From: Clostridia bacterium
GTDB lineage: Bacteria > Bacillota > Clostridia > Christensenellales > Aristaeellaceae
Reading direction: 5' to 3'
Length of the DNA stretch: 64,000 nucleotides
Assembly (NCBI GenBank): GCA_017395685.1
Contig: JAFQOD010000039.1
Location: 1-64,000, forward strand
Position 1 is the first letter of the stretch. Each line of letters opens with the position of its first letter. Positions 62,240-64,000 of the stretch are shown here, piece after piece. Both the position numbers and the translations under genes were made by a program. The notes under the pieces are model-generated. The model had not been told where the DNA came from, did no database searches, and saw only the letters and a list, made by a program, of their open reading frames with translations.

Positions 62240-63376
62240 ATGAATAAAAAGGATATTGGCCGCATCAAGCGGCGGCTGAATCTGGAAAAGCATAATATCA
62301 CCTGCATCCGGGCCTGTTATGTGAATGGCCAGGGGGATATCATTTCCTCCTTCACCCGGTCGCTGCAGGGCATGCATCAGGAAGAGGGAGAAAAATATCT
62401 TTCCCTGTTCAAAAAGGTATTATCGGGCAATGAAGGCCAGAATCTGCTGGATATGGATTTCACCCCGGAGCAAGTGATGGAAAGCCGGGAGCATCAATTG
62501 CTCTCCGCCCTGCGGGACAGCGCCCTGAGGGATGAGGATATCGTGCAGTATTTTTTCCAGCAGGTATGTGCATCCTTCCATCCCGAGGATCATTATCTGA
62601 TCCTGATGCTTCACGATGGCTATGATCTGCCCCCCGCTCAGCAGGAAGAGGGCAATGCCGCCGATGAAATTTCCACCGAGGTATTCCATTATATCCTGTG
62701 CGCCATCTGCCCCGTGAAGCTGACCCGGCCTTCCCTGTGCTATGACGCCGCCCAGAATGCCTTCCGCAGCAAGGAGGCCGATTGGGTGGTAGGCCCGCCG
62801 GATGTGGGCTTCCTCTTCCCCGCCTTTGAGGAGCGGGCGGCCAATATCTACCGCTGCCTCTATTACACCCGGGATACCGCCGTTCATCAGGAGGATCTGA
62901 TCGCTACCCTTTTCAATATCCCCCTGCCCATGCCCGCCGATACCCAGAAGGAAATGTTCCAATCCATCCTCCAGGATACCTTGCAGGAGGATTGCAGCTA
63001 TGAAGTGCTGCAGGCGGTGCACGATCAGGTATTGGAAAAGATGGAAGAGCACAAGGCTGAAAAAATCCAGGAGCCGCTGACCATCAATAAATGGGAAGTG
63101 ACCGACGTGCTCAAGGAATGCGGCGTGCCCGAAGAAAAGGCCCAGGCCTTCCAGGAAAAATATGATGAGCATTTCGGCAGCCAGGCCCAGCTTTCCGCCG
63201 CCGCCGTCATTCCCCCCAGGCAATTCCAGCTGCGCACCCCCAATGTGGTGATCCGGGTATCCCCCGACCGCAGCGATCTGGTGGAAACCCGCATCATCGA
63301 CGGCCATCCCTACATCCTGATCCGGGCCGAAGAGGGCGTGGAGGTCAATGGGGTGAATGTGAATATCACCCAGTAA
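62240..63376 (+). CDS. DUF4317 protein
   Basis: This 378-residue cytoplasmic protein matches DUF4317, a family mainly of Clostridia, with the start MNKKDIGRIKRRLNLEKHNI, CYVNGQGDIISSF and PPDVGFLFPAFEERAANIY. Function is unknown. A TATAAT at 62185-62190 lies upstream, and GCGAGGATC precedes the ATG. It is the first gene after the long minus-strand block and faces away from the YitT-like gene. Confidence 0.85.
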   Translation: MNKKDIGRIKRRLNLEKHNITCIRACYVNGQGDIISSFTRSLQGMHQEEGEKYLSLFKKVLSGNEGQNLLDMDFTPEQVMESREHQLLSALRDSALRDEDIVQYFFQQVCASFHPEDHYLILMLHDGYDLPPAQQEEGNAADEISTEVFHYILCAICPVKLTRPSLCYDAAQNAFRSKEADWVVGPPDVGFLFPAFEERAANIYRCLYYTRDTAVHQEDLIATLFNIPLPMPADTQKEMFQSILQDTLQEDCSYEVLQAVHDQVLEKMEEHKAEKIQEPLTINKWEVTDVLKECGVPEEKAQAFQEKYDEHFGSQAQLSAAAVIPPRQFQLRTPNVVIRVSPDRSDLVETRIIDGHPYILIRAEEGVEVNGVNVNITQ

Positions 63377-63400
63377 TCCCCCTCCTCTACGGAGCGTTGG

Positions 63401-63429
63401 TTGCCTGCCGGAAAGGAAGATGCTATACT
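63401..63429 (+). promoter_or_regulatory. Promoter of the HTH regulator gene
   Basis: TTGCCT (63401-63406) and TATACT (63424-63429) are 17 bases apart, about 22 bases before the start codon. Confidence 0.7.
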
Positions 63430-63451
63430 TTTTTCCAGGGAGGCGAATTTC

Positions 63452-64000
63452 ATGAATCCGGAAAGCATCGGCGGTCTGATCCGCCGCATCCGCAGGGAAA
63501 AAGGCATGACCCAGCTGCAGTTGGCAGAAAAGCTGCATATCAGTGACCGCACCATATCCAAATGGGAGCGGGGCGCAGGCTGCCCGGATATTTCCCTGCT
63601 GCCGCCATTGTGCCAGGCCCTGGATATCCCCACAGATACCCTGCTTTCCGGAGGGCTGCCCCCCATTTCCAAGGAGGCCGGTCATATGAAAAAGACAAAA
63701 TTCTTCGTATGCCCCCAGTGCGGCAATATCCTCACCGCCGCTGGGGACGCAAGGATCATCTGCTGCGGCATGGCCCTCTCCCCTCTGGAGGCGAAAAAGC
63801 CGGAGGGGCAGGAGGATCTGATCATCGAACAGGTGGAGGATGAATATTATATCACCTCCCCCCATGAAATGACCAAGAATCATTTCATCACCTTCCTGGC
63901 CCATCTGACAGGGGAGAGGCTGATTCTGCTGCGCCAGTACCCGGAATGGGATCTGGGGGCACGGCTGCCCAGAAGGGGCCGGGGCATGCTCTACTGGTAT
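63452..64000 (+). CDS. XRE-type HTH regulator with zinc ribbon and superoxide-reductase-like domain (partial)
   Basis: The visible 183 codons stay open to the window edge. Residues 1-60 form a Cro/CI helix-turn-helix (IRRIRREKGMTQLQLAEKL, ISDRTISKWERGAGCPDISL). A four-cysteine zinc ribbon follows (FVCPQCGN and IICCGM, about 80-105), then a segment resembling the desulfoferrodoxin iron site (YITSPHEMTKNHFITFLA, about 135-152). AGGGAGG precedes the ATG. The architecture suggests an oxygen- or superoxide-linked regulator; that is inferred. The C-terminus lies outside the window. Confidence 0.75.
   Translation, partial: MNPESIGGLIRRIRREKGMTQLQLAEKLHISDRTISKWERGAGCPDISLLPPLCQALDIPTDTLLSGGLPPISKEAGHMKKTKFFVCPQCGNILTAAGDARIICCGMALSPLEAKKPEGQEDLIIEQVEDEYYITSPHEMTKNHFITFLAHLTGERLILLRQYPEWDLGARLPRRGRGMLYWY

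Overview
The window looks like a chromosome segment of a moderately GC-rich member of the Bacillota (Clostridia-like). The evidence is a small acid-soluble spore protein gene (14974-15138), a YlbJ-like sporulation membrane protein, strong AGGAGG ribosome binding sites, near-consensus sigma-A promoters and a PyrK/PyrD type 1B pyrimidine pathway. None of the three complete solute-binding proteins has a lipobox cysteine, which is unusual for a monoderm. Christensenellales-like Clostridia are a guess, not a demonstration.

Layout. 0.1-2.5 kb: a polar amino acid ABC importer on the minus strand. 2.7-12.6 kb: a plus-strand de novo UMP operon (pyrC, carB, pyrK, pyrD, a small membrane protein gene, pyrF, pyrE, pyrB, pyrI) behind a perfect consensus promoter and ending in a terminator; carA is not in it, and repeat elements interrupt it twice. 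12.8-14.1 kb: a secreted SH3 protein. 14.2-29.6 kb, almost all minus strand: methyltransferase, spore protein, DUF624 protein, a two-component system, a TM1266-like hydrogenase regulator with an orphan solute-binding protein behind a structured leader, a GH38 alpha-mannosidase, a broken RAYT transposase, a GtrB-like glycosyltransferase, a NYN-LOTUS protein, uvrC, a DUF1292 protein and the YlbJ-like gene. 29.8-36.2 kb: a six-SH3 secreted protein, a kinase-like gene overlapping a MATE exporter, rpsT, a zinc-ribbon membrane protein, and a DUF5655/YwlE-like phosphatase pair.

36.3-45.7 kb (minus strand): a membrane-anchored alanine-rich protein built from 11-residue repeats, a related secreted lipocalin-like protein, a C_GCAxxG_C_C protein, a ZnuC-like ATPase, recA, a CinA C-terminal-type gene, pgsA, a DnaJ-domain gene, murA and a decayed small secreted-protein gene. 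45.5-53.2 kb: an oligopeptide-type ABC importer in which two subunits are abnormal. The OppC-like permease carries a complete seven-repeat RCC1 beta-propeller between its first membrane helix and its permease domain, and the OppF-like ATPase has a coiled-coil insertion of about 185 residues.

53.6-64 kb: a degenerate beta-lactamase-fold/GNAT fusion, a double GNAT protein, a heterodimeric ABC exporter preceded by a 35-codon leader peptide and terminator (BmrB-BmrCD-like attenuation logic), uppP, a YitT-like gene, a DUF4317 gene and the start of an HTH/zinc-ribbon/superoxide-reductase-like regulator that runs off the window.

Dispersed palindromic repeats occur in many of the gaps between genes. 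No rRNA, tRNA or CRISPR array was seen. The features most worth follow-up are the RCC1-bearing peptide importer, the leader-peptide attenuator in front of the exporter, the TM1266 leader and the hendecad-repeat stalk protein.
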